64,000 bases of DNA from assembly GCA_033063855.1 (NCBI GenBank), contig CP093830.1:248854-312853 (forward strand), written 5' to 3'. The DNA comes from Smittia aterrima. Lineage: Eukaryota > Arthropoda > Insecta > Diptera > Chironomidae. The notes beneath the pieces are model-generated. The model had not been told where the DNA came from and did not search any database. It saw only the letters and a list, made by a program, of their open reading frames with translations. Positions 21,879 through 32,280 of the stretch are shown one piece after another (within the stretch, counting starts at the first letter, position 1; every line of letters begins with the position of its first letter). The position numbers and the translations under genes are program-made.

Positions 21879-22171
21879 TTATTCAAGATCAGAATCAATT
21901 ATTTCTTCTGCTTTGATACGCATGATGGTTGATTTCTGAGATGTCACCAACGATTGATAGTCTAACAAACTGTGATTATGCCCCGGTCCCTTGAATCGAA
22001 CTTTAAACGGATTATCCTTCTCAGCAATCACTCTTTGCTTGCACTTAAGTTTGTTACTCAAAGTACAAATCCAGTAAACTGAGTTTGCAGTTTCATAATG
22101 TCGCTTATACATGCAATTGTCAATTCGGAGCCCTTTATTTCCTCGGCCAGTTCGGAAGTATTCGATCCCAT
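21879..22171 (-). CDS. mod(mdg4): mod(mdg4) variant v21: FLYWCH terminal exon
   Basis: Acceptor ATTTTCTAG before 22171; adds 96 residues. Core IEYFRTGRGNKGLRIDN, YKRHY, YWIC, KCKQR and H-N-H (GHNHS), with an acidic tail. It is clearly related to the adjacent v22 (GNKGL, KRHY, YW.CTL, LKC). Confidence 0.87.
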
Positions 22172-22300
22172 CTAGAAAATAAATATTGAAAATTATTAGT
22201 GGAAAATATTTTAAATGATTTAATAAGTTCAGTTATCAAAAGTTAAAATCAAAAGAAGAGACTCGCAATCGTAAAAATTTTTATTGCAAATACGAGGAAT

Positions 22301-22593
22301 CTATTGAACATCTTTGTCATCATGATGCCTGAATGTTTCCAGGCTTTCATATTCGCCTGGAATTTTTTTATAAGCATTAAGTTTATGATTGTGTTCTCCA
22401 CATTTTATTACGACAGTTGACGGATCGTCAAGTCTTGTGATGGCTCTTGCACGACATTTCAAGCGTCGGCAAAGTGTGCATTGCCAGTAAACAATACGAT
22501 TAGAGGCATAATGTCGTTTGAAAACAAAGTTGTTGATGAGAAGTCCTTTGTTTCCCATTCCAGTATCAAAATACATCGCTAGACATGTAGTGC
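22301..22593 (-). CDS. mod(mdg4): mod(mdg4) variant v22: FLYWCH terminal exon, sister of v21
   Basis: Acceptor TCTCTACAG before 22593; adds 96 residues, the same length as v21. Core YFDTGMGNKGLLINNFVF, YWQC, KCRAR and GEHNHK. The tail is rich in His and Asp (RHHDDKDVQ). Confidence 0.87.
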
Positions 22594-22727
22594 CTGTAGA
22601 GAAATATTTGAAAAGTTTTATTAGTAAGGGAGTAGATATAAAATAATTTTAAACTTTCAATAAATTAAAAAAAAGTCGAATCGAAAGAAAAGCCTACTGA
22701 GTTTATTAACAGGTTAACAAATACGCT

Positions 22728-22987
22728 TCACTTAAAAAGTTCACAAAGCGGGACCACAGAAAATTTTCTTTTCTCTGGATCGTGAGAGTGATTTTTACGC
22801 GTCAATCTCATGACAGTTGGGTCAATGAAACTTGTTATGCCACGAGCTCCACATCTGTACTTTTTCTTCCACATGCAATGCCAATTGATTGTTTTGGCAA
22901 ATGCTTTCTCTTTAACGAAGTAGTGGTCTTGGCAGATGATTCCTTTCGCTCCGCGAGTTCCTTCAAAATATTGAATCGACACGACCT
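22728..22987 (-). CDS. mod(mdg4): mod(mdg4) variant v23: FLYWCH terminal exon
   Basis: Acceptor ATTTAACAG before 22987; adds 85 residues. Core IQYFEGTRGAKGIICQDHYF, NWHC, RCGAR and H-S-H (KNHSHDP). It shares the YF..GxKG leader with v21 and v22, forming a local triplet. Confidence 0.86.
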
Positions 22988-23117
22988 CTGTTAAATAAAA
23001 AAGATCAATTAATTAATATTTCAACTGTACAGTTTTCTCTAGAAAAGTGAATTTCGGAGAGATGTTGAAGTTTGAAAATTGAAATTTTTTATTTTAAATT
23101 GAAATGAAGACATTTGT

Positions 23118-23365
23118 TTAGCGCTTTCCCGTTCGCAAGCTCTTTTTCAATGCCTCGTAGGCATTTTTGTCATGAGCATGCTTATTTTTCGTATTGTCCA
23201 TGACTCGAAGCATTCGATTCGTTGTGAAAGTTGCTGAGCATTTAGCCAAAGCACATTTCCAAACAACTTTATCCCTTGTCTCGTTCAATCGGTTGTAGAG
23301 GTAGCCGTTTTGTGTCAATACATTCAGTCGCAGCCCTCGATCTTGTTTTCCCTTTTGTTTTCGTT
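23118..23365 (-). CDS. mod(mdg4): mod(mdg4) variant v24: FLYWCH exon with shortened Cys spacing
   Basis: Acceptor TCTTTTTAG before 23365; adds 81 residues. WKCALAKCSATF has only four residues between the two Cys instead of about seven. The His pair is H-A-H. The leader is basic and lacks the usual RG (ERKQKGKQDRGLRL). Confidence 0.8.
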
Positions 23366-23494
23366 CTAAAAAGAAAGAAAGCTTTATATTAGAAATAAAT
23401 TAAATGTTTACTTTCAATTCAAGTGAGAAAGTTAAGTCGAGAGCCTTAAAGTTATTTCTTTTATTCTTGCCATTCTATATTATTATTAATTGTT

Positions 23495-23784
23495 TTAATT
23501 TTTCAACTTAACAACTTGAACAGAAAATTTTTCGCGAGCATGATTGTGTTCACTGAGAAGTGAAAAATTTCCATCAGCAGTAGCTGCGGCTCCTTTGCAG
23601 CCATGACGTTGAGAAGCGTTGCAACGCCAAACAATTCGTTTTCGTTCCCGATAAGATATGACGTACTTATGTCCATCGTGAAGCAACATTTCTCTACCTT
23701 TTGGCGATTGAGCGAAGACTAATTCCTTTTTGTTCAATTTTTGACTGTTGACAACTTTTTCGAGAATCCTCGTACCACGGGAAT
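23495..23784 (-). CDS. mod(mdg4): mod(mdg4) variant v25: FLYWCH terminal exon
   Basis: Acceptor CTACCAACAG before 23784; adds 95 residues. Core LVFAQSPKGREMLLHDGHKY, VWRC, GCKGA and SEHNHAR. Confidence 0.86.
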
Positions 23785-23917
23785 CTGTTGGTAGAAAAAA
23801 AATTAAAAAATTAATATTGAGTAAATTAAGATGAGTAGGTAAAATTGATGAAAAGATAAAATAACTAAGTCGCAATTATTTGTTTCTGATTTATTTTTAA
23901 AAGGGAATCTTGTAGAT

Positions 23918-24183
23918 CTAAATAATTTTTGTAGCAAAGTCGTCATCTATTTTCTCGTGGTCATGTGTGTGATCATGCGTTAATCGAATTGTCTGCTGAC
24001 TTGAATTATTTTTGGATGTGACAGCACCAGCTCTGCATCCAAATTTCACATAACGATTGCATCGCCAAAAAGTATTCTTCAGACTCTCCCGATTTATAAC
24101 ATATTTGAATCCTTCGTAGACAAGCATCGTTCGACCACGTTGAGTTTTCGTGTATTGTAAATCAGCTGCGTGAAGATATATAT
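23918..24183 (-). CDS. mod(mdg4): mod(mdg4) variant v26: FLYWCH terminal exon
   Basis: Acceptor CTTCGCAG before 24183; adds 87 residues. Core LQYTKTQRGRTMLVYEGFKY, FWRC and GCRAG. The end HDHTHDHEK is His-rich, so the exact ligand pair is ambiguous. Confidence 0.86.
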
Positions 24184-24278
24184 CTGCGAAGAAAGTAAAA
24201 AGACTTATGTTAGATAAGGTAATTAGAGTAATACTTTTCAATATTGTGAGAAAAATTTTGAAATTCAGTTTTCACTTT

Positions 24279-24532
24279 TTATTCGACATTCATTGGCTTT
24301 AAAAGTTTTTCTTGTTTCTTAGTTTCAAAAGGTTTATGACAATGCACGGTTTCCTTGATGATTTGTTCATTGAGATCTGTATGAATTCGTCCGCGACATT
24401 TTGATTTCGTAGTGTATCGAATGCATCGCCAGTAAATTTTCTTATCGCGCACTTTCTCTTGTACGTAAACGTTTCCTTTATGTTCTAATTGAGCTTTTCC
24501 TTTTTGACTCATCACATAATTCACTTTTGGAG
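24279..24532 (-). CDS. mod(mdg4): mod(mdg4) variant v27: FLYWCH terminal exon
   Basis: Acceptor ATTCGCAG before 24532; adds 83 residues. Core VNYVMSQKGKAQLEHKGNVY, YWRC, KCRGR and H-C-H (VHCHKP). The stop overlaps AATAAA (GTCGAATAAA). Confidence 0.85.
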
Positions 24533-24652
24533 CTGCGAATAGAAAAGCATATTTTAGGGATTAGTTAAAAAGATATTTTTCTTTAAAAAGACTTTCACAA
24601 ATGAAAAGTTTACAATTTAAAGTTTTATAAATTTTATTTATTTAATTTCTTG

Positions 24653-25143
24653 TTAATCGTGTGATCCCGGAATGAAAAACTCAGGTTTTACTTCATCTAA
24701 TGCTAGATTGAGGACTTGAGACTTGTAATTTCCTGGAAGATATAAAATTGTTAGATGAAACTTGAAGCAGTTTTAATATAAAGACTTACCTCTAACTAAT
24801 TCCATGTGCTCATGCCGACATTGTCCCATGACAAATCTTGGAGGATTTCCCTTGAACATTATGATTCGAGCTGGGCACTTTCGAGTTTTCGTTGACATTA
24901 AACTGCACCTCCATAGGACTCGAGCTTTATTTTCATTCATCACGATGAATCGAATGTTGTCAGCTTTGGAAGAAATTGAATAAATTTCATAATCAATATT
25001 CCAAATCCACATAGTTTCAGTATTAAACTCACCTAGAATTGCAGGTTTTCCTCGTAATGAAATACTGAACTGGATTAAATGGTCGATAGTGGGATCCCTT
25101 TCGTCTTTCACTGAGAAGTATTCTCCGGGAACCAATTCCGCAT
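24653..25143 (-). CDS. mod(mdg4): mod(mdg4) variant v28: three-exon FLYWCH unit
   Basis: Exons 25033-25143, 24790-24963 and 24653-24732, adding 120 residues. The first intron (69 bases, GTGAGT..AAAG) is also open in frame. Removing it restores the standard spacing of the core (ISLRGKPAIL|ADNIRFIV...LWRC), so splicing is favoured. KCPAR and H-E-H follow. The third exon adds a short tail ending FIPGSHD. Confidence 0.78.
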
Positions 25144-25274
25144 CTAAAGAAATAAAAGTGAATTAGAATAATCGTAACAAACATTTTGTTATAATAAAAT
25201 GTTATATCAAAGGACATCTTAGTTAAAACATTCTAATAAATTTATTAATTCACAATTCTAAATCAAATTTATCT

Positions 25275-25519
25275 TCAAATATTATGCAAGTCATTTTTTG
25301 ATGGCATTAGTCGTGGATCGTGTTGGTGATCATGCTGCACTTCAAAAACGTTATCGTTGTCGACAATAACAATTGAAGGACATTTCGTCTTATAATAGAA
25401 GTTGCATTTCCAGTATTGCTTCGTTCCTCGCTTTCGGTTTCTGAAGTATCGTATTCCATTATAAACAAGAAGATTTTGTCCGCTTCGTTTTGATGGCTCA
25501 TAGAAGAAAGGTATGTCTA
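25275..25519 (-). CDS. mod(mdg4): mod(mdg4) variant v29: FLYWCH terminal exon
   Basis: Acceptor CTTTTCTTAG before 25519; TGA at 25275; adds 80 residues. Core FFYEPSKRSGQNLLVYNGIRY, YWKC, KCPSI and a His-rich end (QHDHQHD). Confidence 0.8.
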
Positions 25520-25655
25520 CTAAGAAAAGGAAAAGAATGATATTAATTAATAAATTTAATAATAAGCAATCATTAAAGATCGAATAAAATTAACTTGCAA
25601 CACTCCTAATTTTATTTACAAACTTTATTTTCAGACACTAATATCTAGCTTTTCG

Positions 25656-26056
25656 CTACATCACATTCTCATCATCGTGAGCGTCTTCTTTCACTAACGG
25701 AGTGTCTGGATGATTATGTTCATTGCGACGAATTATGCATTCTGGTTGGTTAATAAATGTAATTGCTCGAGCTTTACAAGCATCATGCCACTTGCTGCAC
25801 TTCCAGTAAATTTTATCGGAGTACTTGTTGTTTTGAATGTATTTATGTCCAGCGCAGAAGAGGACAGGATTTCTCCGCCCTGATCCAACCAATTGAAATG
25901 GAACATTATACGTGGTTGATGATAAATGCTGAACATTAGACTTTCTTGGCTTTTTAATCGAGGAGCGAGCTGCTGTTGTCTTTTGTTGTCCAAATTTCAA
26001 ATCTTCTTGATATTCTCGTTCGCTTTCTTCTGGTTTGATTAAAATGATTATTTGAT
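25656..26056 (-). CDS. mod(mdg4): mod(mdg4) variant v30: FLYWCH exon with long leader
   Basis: Acceptor TATTCGCAG before 26056; adds 132 residues, the longest single exon of the array. The leader of about 55 residues is polar. Core FQLVGSGRRNPVLFCAGHKY, YWKC, ACKAR and NEHNHPD, with an acidic tail. Confidence 0.87.
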
Positions 26057-26206
26057 CTGCGAATAAAGAGAATTTCAATTAGTTAAGGAAATTGTTATAA
26101 AATATAGCTTAGCAATTTTTGATCGATTGAATTAAAGAATTTTTGTTTTAATTTTTTATTTTCGTTTAAATTTTGTCTTCAGTAAATGTCTTCAGTTCCG
26201 CAAAGT

Positions 26207-26682
26207 TTAAGAATTTGCAGCATTCACTTTTGAAGTTAGGAGTTTCTTTTGAGGTTTTGCCATCGATGCTTTTGGATCTTGTTCATGGGTGTGCTTTCCT
26301 CTAACGGATGAAACAGTTAAGTGCATTGAATCTTCTCGCTTTGTGATTTCTGTTATTACACGAGCATTACACTTTGAGCTGTACTGAAAGGTGAAAAAAA
26401 AACTATTAGTTCTAAAAGTTATTTAACAACTCGTCGACCTCTACCTTTCGACTACAAATCCAATACGTTTTCTCATCTGTCTTTCGATTTTTAACAAAAT
26501 TGTATCCACCGAGAGACAAAAGTTTACTTCCCCGTTGTCCTGATACAAATTGAATTTCCGAAGAATCATAGGTCAATCTACCAAAGTCTAAACTGCGAAT
26601 TGATAAATAATTAAGTATATAGAATAAAATAAAATAAATAAATTCTCTCACATTTCTAGCTCCTTGCGTGCAATTTTATAGT
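26207..26682 (-). CDS. mod(mdg4): mod(mdg4) variant v31: three-exon FLYWCH unit with a mini-exon
   Basis: A 31-base mini-exon (26652-26682, DYKIARKELE) is followed by 26445-26592 and 26207-26383. The core is split in phase 0 after WICSRK|YSSKCNAR; it begins IQFVSGQRGSKLLSLGGYNF and ends KHTHEQ. Adds 117 residues. The mini-exon is less certain than the other two. Confidence 0.75.
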
Positions 26683-26974
26683 CTAAAAGAAAAGAGTTTA
26701 AAATTTTTATTAGTTTGGTATGAATATCTCGAGATTTTCTAAAGATTGTTCAATATTTTCTACATTTCTTATAAAATTATTCTTTATTTGTTGTTATCAA
26801 GTTTAAATAAACATTTATGCAAGAAACTGGCTTCACTTTGAAATGTGAAGGTGATTTCGATCCTGTCCATTTATTTACTGCCATTATCTCATTTTTTCTC
26901 TAGAGATATAAAATTTACCCTTGAATGCTCTTCAATATTTAAATTTCTAATCAAATCACGTTGATTTGTTATGC

Positions 26975-27189
26975 TTAAAATGGCTCATGGTTGTGCTTAG
27001 AATTCTTAACTATTAAATGTTGCTCTCCATTCTCGTCTGATGTAACGACCCTTGCTTTACATTTGTGCATTCCAGCACGAGCGCAAGACCAATACATTTT
27101 GTTACCAGACACCTTATTCTTGGTGAATGAATAATCGCCAACTTTAAGTTTTCTTGAACCTCGAAATCCTGTGATGAACTTCACATAAT
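26975..27189 (-). CDS. mod(mdg4): mod(mdg4) variant v32: minimal FLYWCH terminal exon
   Basis: Acceptor TCTCTGCAG before 27189; adds 70 residues, almost only the domain. Core VKFITGFRGSRKLKVGDYSF, YWSC, KCKAR and H-N-H four residues from the end. Confidence 0.87.
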
Positions 27190-27303
27190 CTGCAGAGAGA
27201 AAGAATAAATTGTTAGCGAAATTTTTAATAAGAATATAAACTAATATTATCAAAGTTACAAAGTAATTTTAATGGCGACTTATATTATCAATGTCTCTCT
27301 TTA

Positions 27304-27551
27304 TTAAAAGGAAGTTTCTTGCTTAAATGACATTCGCTTTTGCGATTTGGGAATCGAGATTGCATGAGTATGAAGCAAGTATGGCTTCAAAATTGCTCCT
27401 CGTTTTGTTTGGAAGCGTGCTTTACAATCATGTGAACGAGCGCTGCTACAACGCCAGTAAATTCTATCTTTATAAGCTGAGCTCCGGAAGAACAAATTTC
27501 CTTGGTACATCACTTGAGTTTCACCGCAGCGGATAAGTTGTGGATTCCATG
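27304..27551 (-). CDS. mod(mdg4): mod(mdg4) variant v33: FLYWCH terminal exon
   Basis: Acceptor TCATTGCAG before 27551; adds 81 residues. The leader is short (AWNPQLIRCGETQVMYQGN). Then come YWRC, DCKAR and H-T-H (LLHTHAI). Confidence 0.85.
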
Positions 27552-27730
27552 CTGCAATGAAAAATATGAGAAGAGATGTGAGTAAGAATAAAAATAACAA
27601 AAAATAAATAAATTACCATTGATGATTTCGAGAAACTAAAGGGCTTATATTTAGAAATATTTTGATTAAAGTGAAACTGCATTTGATGAGTTTTTACTGT
27701 TTATTATTTAAGAAATTCGATGTAAATTAA

Positions 27731-27966
27731 TTATTTCGGCATCCAGTTGTTGCCTTGGCCGTTTTTCACTACGTTTCTACAACCATTTTTATGCTCGCGG
27801 ATGACACGAATGCATCCTCCTTTCAAATCATTGACTATCAACTCTGCTTCGCATTTCTGCTCAACACATTGATAATAGCTGCGATACATTCTTCCTTTGA
27901 TTCTTTTGTAAATTTTGCCATTGATTTGAGCGTGATTTTCTCCCGAGCGTGAAACAACGAAAACAA
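27731..27966 (-). CDS. mod(mdg4): mod(mdg4) variant v34: degenerate FLYWCH exon
   Basis: Acceptor CTTTCTAG before 27966; adds 77 residues. Trp is replaced and the Cys spacing is short (YYQCVEQKCEAEL). The His pair is not intact (EHKNGCRN), so a C3H-type site is possible. This is the most eroded unit; whether it binds zinc is open. Confidence 0.65.
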
Positions 27967-28094
27967 CTAGAAAGAAGAAAAAACATATTAGTTTGGATTC
28001 ATGCAACTTTTTTTTCTCATTAGAAAAAAATAAAAAGTAAAATATTTCAATGCAATAAATTTATTATAGATAAATTATTCTTATTCGCATAAAG

Positions 28095-28423
28095 CTACTC
28101 TCTTTCTGGTTCTAAGCCATGGTAAAATTCTTCAAAATTTCTGCTTCGTCTGATTTTTTCCTCGGGTAACTCGCACGGTCCATGGTTGTGATGCGGCTTT
28201 GTCACTGTTAAGCCATTGATGGTTCCAACAATTCTTGCAGAGCATTTTGATCTTCCATTCTGTGTGCATCTCCAATAAGTCTTTGAGCCTGAAGATAAGT
28301 TACGGTTGTAGAGATAGCCATTGTAGTAGAGCTGATAACGACCATGAGTCGAATTTATATAACGAATGTTTTTGTCTGTGGCTTGAGGTGGAAAAAATGT
28401 TCCCTTGTTGTCAAATGTTTCGC
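28095..28423 (-). CDS. mod(mdg4): mod(mdg4) variant v35: FLYWCH terminal exon
   Basis: Acceptor TCTATTAG before 28423; adds 108 residues. Core IRYINSTHGRYQLYYNGYLY, YWRC, KCSAR and H-N-H (PHHNHGP). The tail is charged. Confidence 0.87.
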
Positions 28424-28611
28424 CTAATAGAGAAAAATGAAAATACAATTAGAAATATGTTGAAAACTTGAATGAAAATATTAGTTTGATGAATTCACAA
28501 AACTTTTTTTATGCCAGAAAAGATCTGCATGGATGGTTTTATTATTAAAAAAATTGTATGCATAACTTGGACAGTCCAAGTCTTAAAATGAAACATCTAA
28601 TCGAAATTTCA

Positions 28612-29062
28612 TCACTGATTGTTAGATAAGCCACTAAGCCTCATTTGAATTGAGTTCTTAACAAATCCTCTCGAGATCACTTTGTTTTGTTGCTTGAAGA
28701 CTTGAACAACATGAGCTGGGAAAGAAGATTTACTTTTTATAAATGGTCCGAAATTTATCATTTGAATTTATACTCACTGATGATGGAATCGAGCATATCT
28801 GCATCTAGTGGAACGCGATTTGAAATGTTTTCACCTGGCATACAGGATTTACGAAGTGTTGTTACTCCAAATACAAGTTCAGCTAGTCGAACGCTGTATA
28901 AAGCTGGTTTGTCACAGAAAATCTTCAAAATGTCTTCTTTACGGACGTAGACACGACTTCCGCTGTACAAAGCCATCAAATTGGATTTTTCTTTTCCAGA
29001 TTCCTGCTTCATTACTTTTGCGACTGGTCTCTTCCTTGTTGGTCCGAGAACATATTTCACGC
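28612..29062 (-). CDS. mod(mdg4): mod(mdg4) variant v36: BEN-domain unit (isoform C type)
   Basis: Exons 28778-29062 and 28612-28715 (GTGAGT..CCCAG, phase 1), adding 128 residues. Instead of FLYWCH, the C-terminal 100 residues form a BEN domain: YSGSRVYVRKEDI, then LAELVFGVTTLRKSCMPGEN, then the PLDADMLDSII segment. The last helix is completed by the second exon (THVVQVFKQQNKVISRG). BEN domains bind DNA and mediate chromatin contacts. Drosophila mod(mdg4) isoform C is a founding BEN protein, so this unit is its likely counterpart. It is the only non-zinc module here. Confidence 0.88.
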
Positions 29063-29217
29063 CTGCAATAATATGAAGCAAATTTTATATTAGCAAAATT
29101 TATTGAAATAAAATTGTTCAGAGGAAAGTAAATTATTCTGACAAAATAATATTTTCTCTTTTAATTTTATTTTAGTTTTACATTAATGCTTGAGAAATAA
29201 AGGAAAAAATAAGAACA

Positions 29218-29510
29218 TTATTCAAGCTTCATTACGATGTCGATCGTTTTCTTTTTAGTAACTCGCGGCTTCCTATTAATGACATGAGAGTGAGTGTGGA
29301 ACTTATTTAACGGAGTGATGCGGTGGCCAACTGTGTAGACACGAGCTCTGCACTTTTCATTCCACCATTGATTGCATCGCCAGATTTTCTTCTCAATTGT
29401 ATTGCTGTGTCCTTTCACGTCCTTTTCAAATACGAATGGTTGTCCGAGATACAATAACTGAGTCTTTCCGCGAGTTGTCTGAGAATATTGAGCGACGTAC
29501 TCGTCGTCCT
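29218..29510 (-). CDS. mod(mdg4): mod(mdg4) variant v37: FLYWCH terminal exon
   Basis: Acceptor TTTTTCTAG before 29510; adds 96 residues. Core AQYSQTTRGKTQLLYLGQPF, IWRC, KCRAR and H-S-H (HTHSHV), with a lysine-rich tail. Confidence 0.87.
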
Positions 29511-29647
29511 CTAGAAAAAAATCAAAGTTGTTTTAGAAATAATTTCACATACATTTTCTTAAACTTAGTTTTCTGATATGATTAAAATTTTAGGAATTTA
29601 TAATGAAAATCGAATATTTTATTATATTTGACATCAACAATTTAAGT

Positions 29648-29988
29648 TCACATTAGATCCTCGTAGTTTTCATCATCGTATTTCTTGTCATTTTCTTCAG
29701 GATCGTGTGTGTGCGCTCGTGACTCATTTACAATCTTATCATCAATCGTGATCAGACGAGCACCGCATTTTCCGTTTCTAAAGAGACGACAACGCCAATA
29801 AACACGACTACCTCTGTTTGAGTCACGGCAGTAAATGTACCCATTGTGAAGAAGCTGAAGATTTTTCTGTCGGCTTTGTTTATATCGCGGAACTCCCGAG
29901 TCTTGAAACTGTCCTTGTTCACTGGCATCCTCAAAATCTTCCTTCAAAAAACATCGTGTATGTTTCTTGTAGTCCCCAATGATAAAAA
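29648..29988 (-). CDS. mod(mdg4): mod(mdg4) variant v38: FLYWCH exon with acidic flanks
   Basis: Acceptor TCATTTCAG before 29988; adds 112 residues. An acidic leader precedes YKQSRQKNLQLLHNGYIY, YWRC, KCGAR and AHTHDPEE. The tail is acidic (DDENYEDLM). Confidence 0.86.
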
Positions 29989-30105
29989 CTGAAATGAAAG
30001 AAAAAGAATTAGATAAAGTTGATCAGTTTCATAAGATTTTTATCATGAAATAATTGTTTCGACAAGAATATTCGTTTGATATCATTTTATTAAAAATAAT
30101 CATTT

Positions 30106-30362
30106 CTACAATTTTTCTGGCGGATTGTGATTGTGAATTGTCTTGCTGAACTTCAACTGGTCATCCTTGTCGGTGAACACTCTGGCTGAACAACGAGAAC
30201 TTCCTTTAGCACTGTTCATCACGCAAACCCAGTTGATGAGATCTTTTACCTTCATTTCTTTTTTGAATTGATGTCCATTTGCCAAACGCAAATCAGTTCC
30301 TCCTTTATCATTTGAAATGAAGCAAAACTTCACATCTTTTATCCATTCTCCGAGAGGATATT
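30106..30362 (-). CDS. mod(mdg4): mod(mdg4) variant v39: FLYWCH terminal exon
   Basis: Acceptor AATTCTAG before 30362; adds 84 residues. Core FCFISNDKGGTDLRLANGHQF, NWVC, RCSAR and IHNHNPP. It is paired with v40 (INWVC, N, C..RV.T, HNH.PP). Confidence 0.87.
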
Positions 30363-30441
30363 CTAGAATTTTTTTAAAGAACTTCAATCAATTTAACTTT
30401 TATACATTTTTTGTTTCATGAAAGAAATCGTTCGCGATAAT

Positions 30442-30692
30442 TTAATTTTTATCTCTTTTATTTCTTTCCAAGTTTTCTGATTTGCAATTATATTTTGGCG
30501 GATGATTGTGAAGTTTCTTGCTCTGTTTGATAGTGTTATCGTTAACTCGCGTTGTTACGCGACCGGGACATGTATTGTTAATGCAAACCCAGTTAATTGA
30601 ATTGCTGTGCTCCATCTTCTTTCGAAAAACATGTCCGTTGAACCAAAGATTGAGCCCTCCGCGGCGATTTGGTACAAACTCGTACACATTTT
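30442..30692 (-). CDS. mod(mdg4): mod(mdg4) variant v40: FLYWCH terminal exon, sister of v39
   Basis: Acceptor AATTTTAG before 30692; adds 82 residues. Core YEFVPNRRGGLNLWFNGHVF, NWVC, TCPGR and H-N-H. The Cys interval is shortened to four residues (INNT). The tail is basic. Confidence 0.86.
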
Positions 30693-30812
30693 CTAAAATT
30701 AATACATAAAAATCTTTTTAGTTGGTTCCATGTTTTTGGTGTCAACTGAACTTATCGAGGGCTAAGAAAGCTTATTCATTTAAATTTCTAAAACTTTTAT
30801 TGAGTGTTAGAT

Positions 30813-31114
30813 TTAGTTTGAGTTTTCTTCGACTTTATCAATTTTGAATGATCGTTTTGGGGCCGGAAGTGTTTCCAGCACAGATGAATTGAAAACTTTT
30901 TTCTCTCGGTTTCTTAACTTCTCCATTTCGGCAGGATGAGTGTGGTCGGTAATGCAAAGCGTTACAAGATCATTGTCAGTAATGATTAAACTCGCGCGAC
31001 ACTTTTGTGAAGTGCTACGAATGCATCTCCAATAATTTTGTCTGTTTCTCCGGTAAAGAAAATCGTTGACGATGAGAAGCGGTCGCTTTCGTTGACTGTG
31101 GATGTATTGAAGAC
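30813..31114 (-). CDS. mod(mdg4): mod(mdg4) variant v41: FLYWCH terminal exon
   Basis: Acceptor TCTTTAAAG before 31114; adds 99 residues. Core LQYIHSQRKRPLLIVNDFLY, YWRC, KCRAS and H-T-H (DHTHPAE), then a charged tail. Confidence 0.86.
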
Positions 31115-31216
31115 CTTTAAAGATAAGAAACATGAAAGAATGTTATTGCATTCGTCAAATAATAAATATTAATTTGAAAATTGAAAATGATTAACGATAT
31201 GAGCTTTCAAACAATT

Positions 31217-31569
31217 TTATTTCTCGTGTTTTGTTTTTGCAGATCCTTTTATCCACTCATCAACATCAGTGTCTTCAAGATTTTTGTATTCTAAAGCGTT
31301 GTCAGACGAACGGTCGTCCTTTAAATGATTGTGATCAGTAATTTTTCGAAGCCGGTTGCCATCAAGAATTACTCGAGCATTGCAGTTAAGGCCTTTATAT
31401 CTAATACAGAGCCAGTAAGTCTTATTGTTGATTTTTCGCTCATGTCGGTAGACAAAAGATGATTGTACAAGAAGCGGCGCACCACGCTGACTTCGAATAA
31501 ATGGCCAATGCGTTTCCTTATGACTGTGCTGATCCGCATTTAAAGTGGTATAGTTTAAGTTCATCAATT
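31217..31569 (-). CDS. mod(mdg4): mod(mdg4) variant v42: FLYWCH terminal exon
   Basis: Acceptor CATTTTTAG before 31569; adds 116 residues. Core WPFIRSQRGAPLLVQSSFVY, YWLC, NCNAR and DHNHLKD. An acidic stretch (LEDTDVDEW) lies in the tail. Confidence 0.87.
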
Positions 31570-31690
31570 CTAAAAATGAACAAATTATTTCACGTGATTA
31601 GTGGGCTCAAGCTCAATGAAATTTTCCGCGAGATTCGTCACAATAATTTTAATATATTCAAAAACTTCATTTATTTTACGTTAAGTTGAT

Positions 31691-32137
31691 TTAGATTAAA
31701 TTAGATTTGTCGAAACAATTTGCTGTTTTGCTTCGCTCTTTTTCTTTCTTGAATATTTTCTGAATCTTTTCAGTGTGAGCTGGATGATTATGTTTCCCGC
31801 CTGTTATAGACACGATCTTTCCACCAGAAACTACACAACGAGATCTGCAACGTTCTTCTTTCTTCTTTCTGTAATTATTTTGTGTATAAGAAAAGGTTTT
31901 CTATAGTTCGAGGCAGAAGTTACCTTGAGTAGTTGTGACAACGCCAGTAAACTTTGTTTCCATGAGAACTGTGGCAATTGTACAAGAAATCGTTAAAGAC
32001 GAGGCATTTAGTTGACCATGGACTTGTGACAAATGTAAGTTCGGATGCATCATCAATTGAAATATCTGCTTTACTTTCATCATAATTCTCAGTGTAGATT
32101 GTATAACTGCCAGCAGCAGGAACATGAACCTCATATT
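31691..32137 (-). CDS. mod(mdg4): mod(mdg4) variant v43: two-exon FLYWCH unit
   Basis: Exons 31924-32137 and 31691-31868, phase 2, adding 129 residues. A leader of about 40 mostly acidic residues precedes LTFVTSPWSTKCLVFNDFLY, YWRCHNYS|RKKKEERCRSR and KHNHPAH. The intron interrupts the W-to-second-Cys loop, a position similar to that in v7 and v8. Confidence 0.8.
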
Positions 32138-32280
32138 CTAATTGACATGAAAGAATAAAAAATAAATGGGACTCGATTAGCAATATTTATGGGCATCACG
32201 AATTTATTGAAAGTTATTTTGACTTGTAGAAATTGTTTTTTATTCGATGCAATTTTTTTTTCATCAAAGAACAATTCATT

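Noticed and set aside
24964..25032. Reading through the first v28 intron as coding
   Set aside because: Both splice sites are good and removal restores FLYWCH spacing; read-through would insert 23 hydrophobic residues into the finger.
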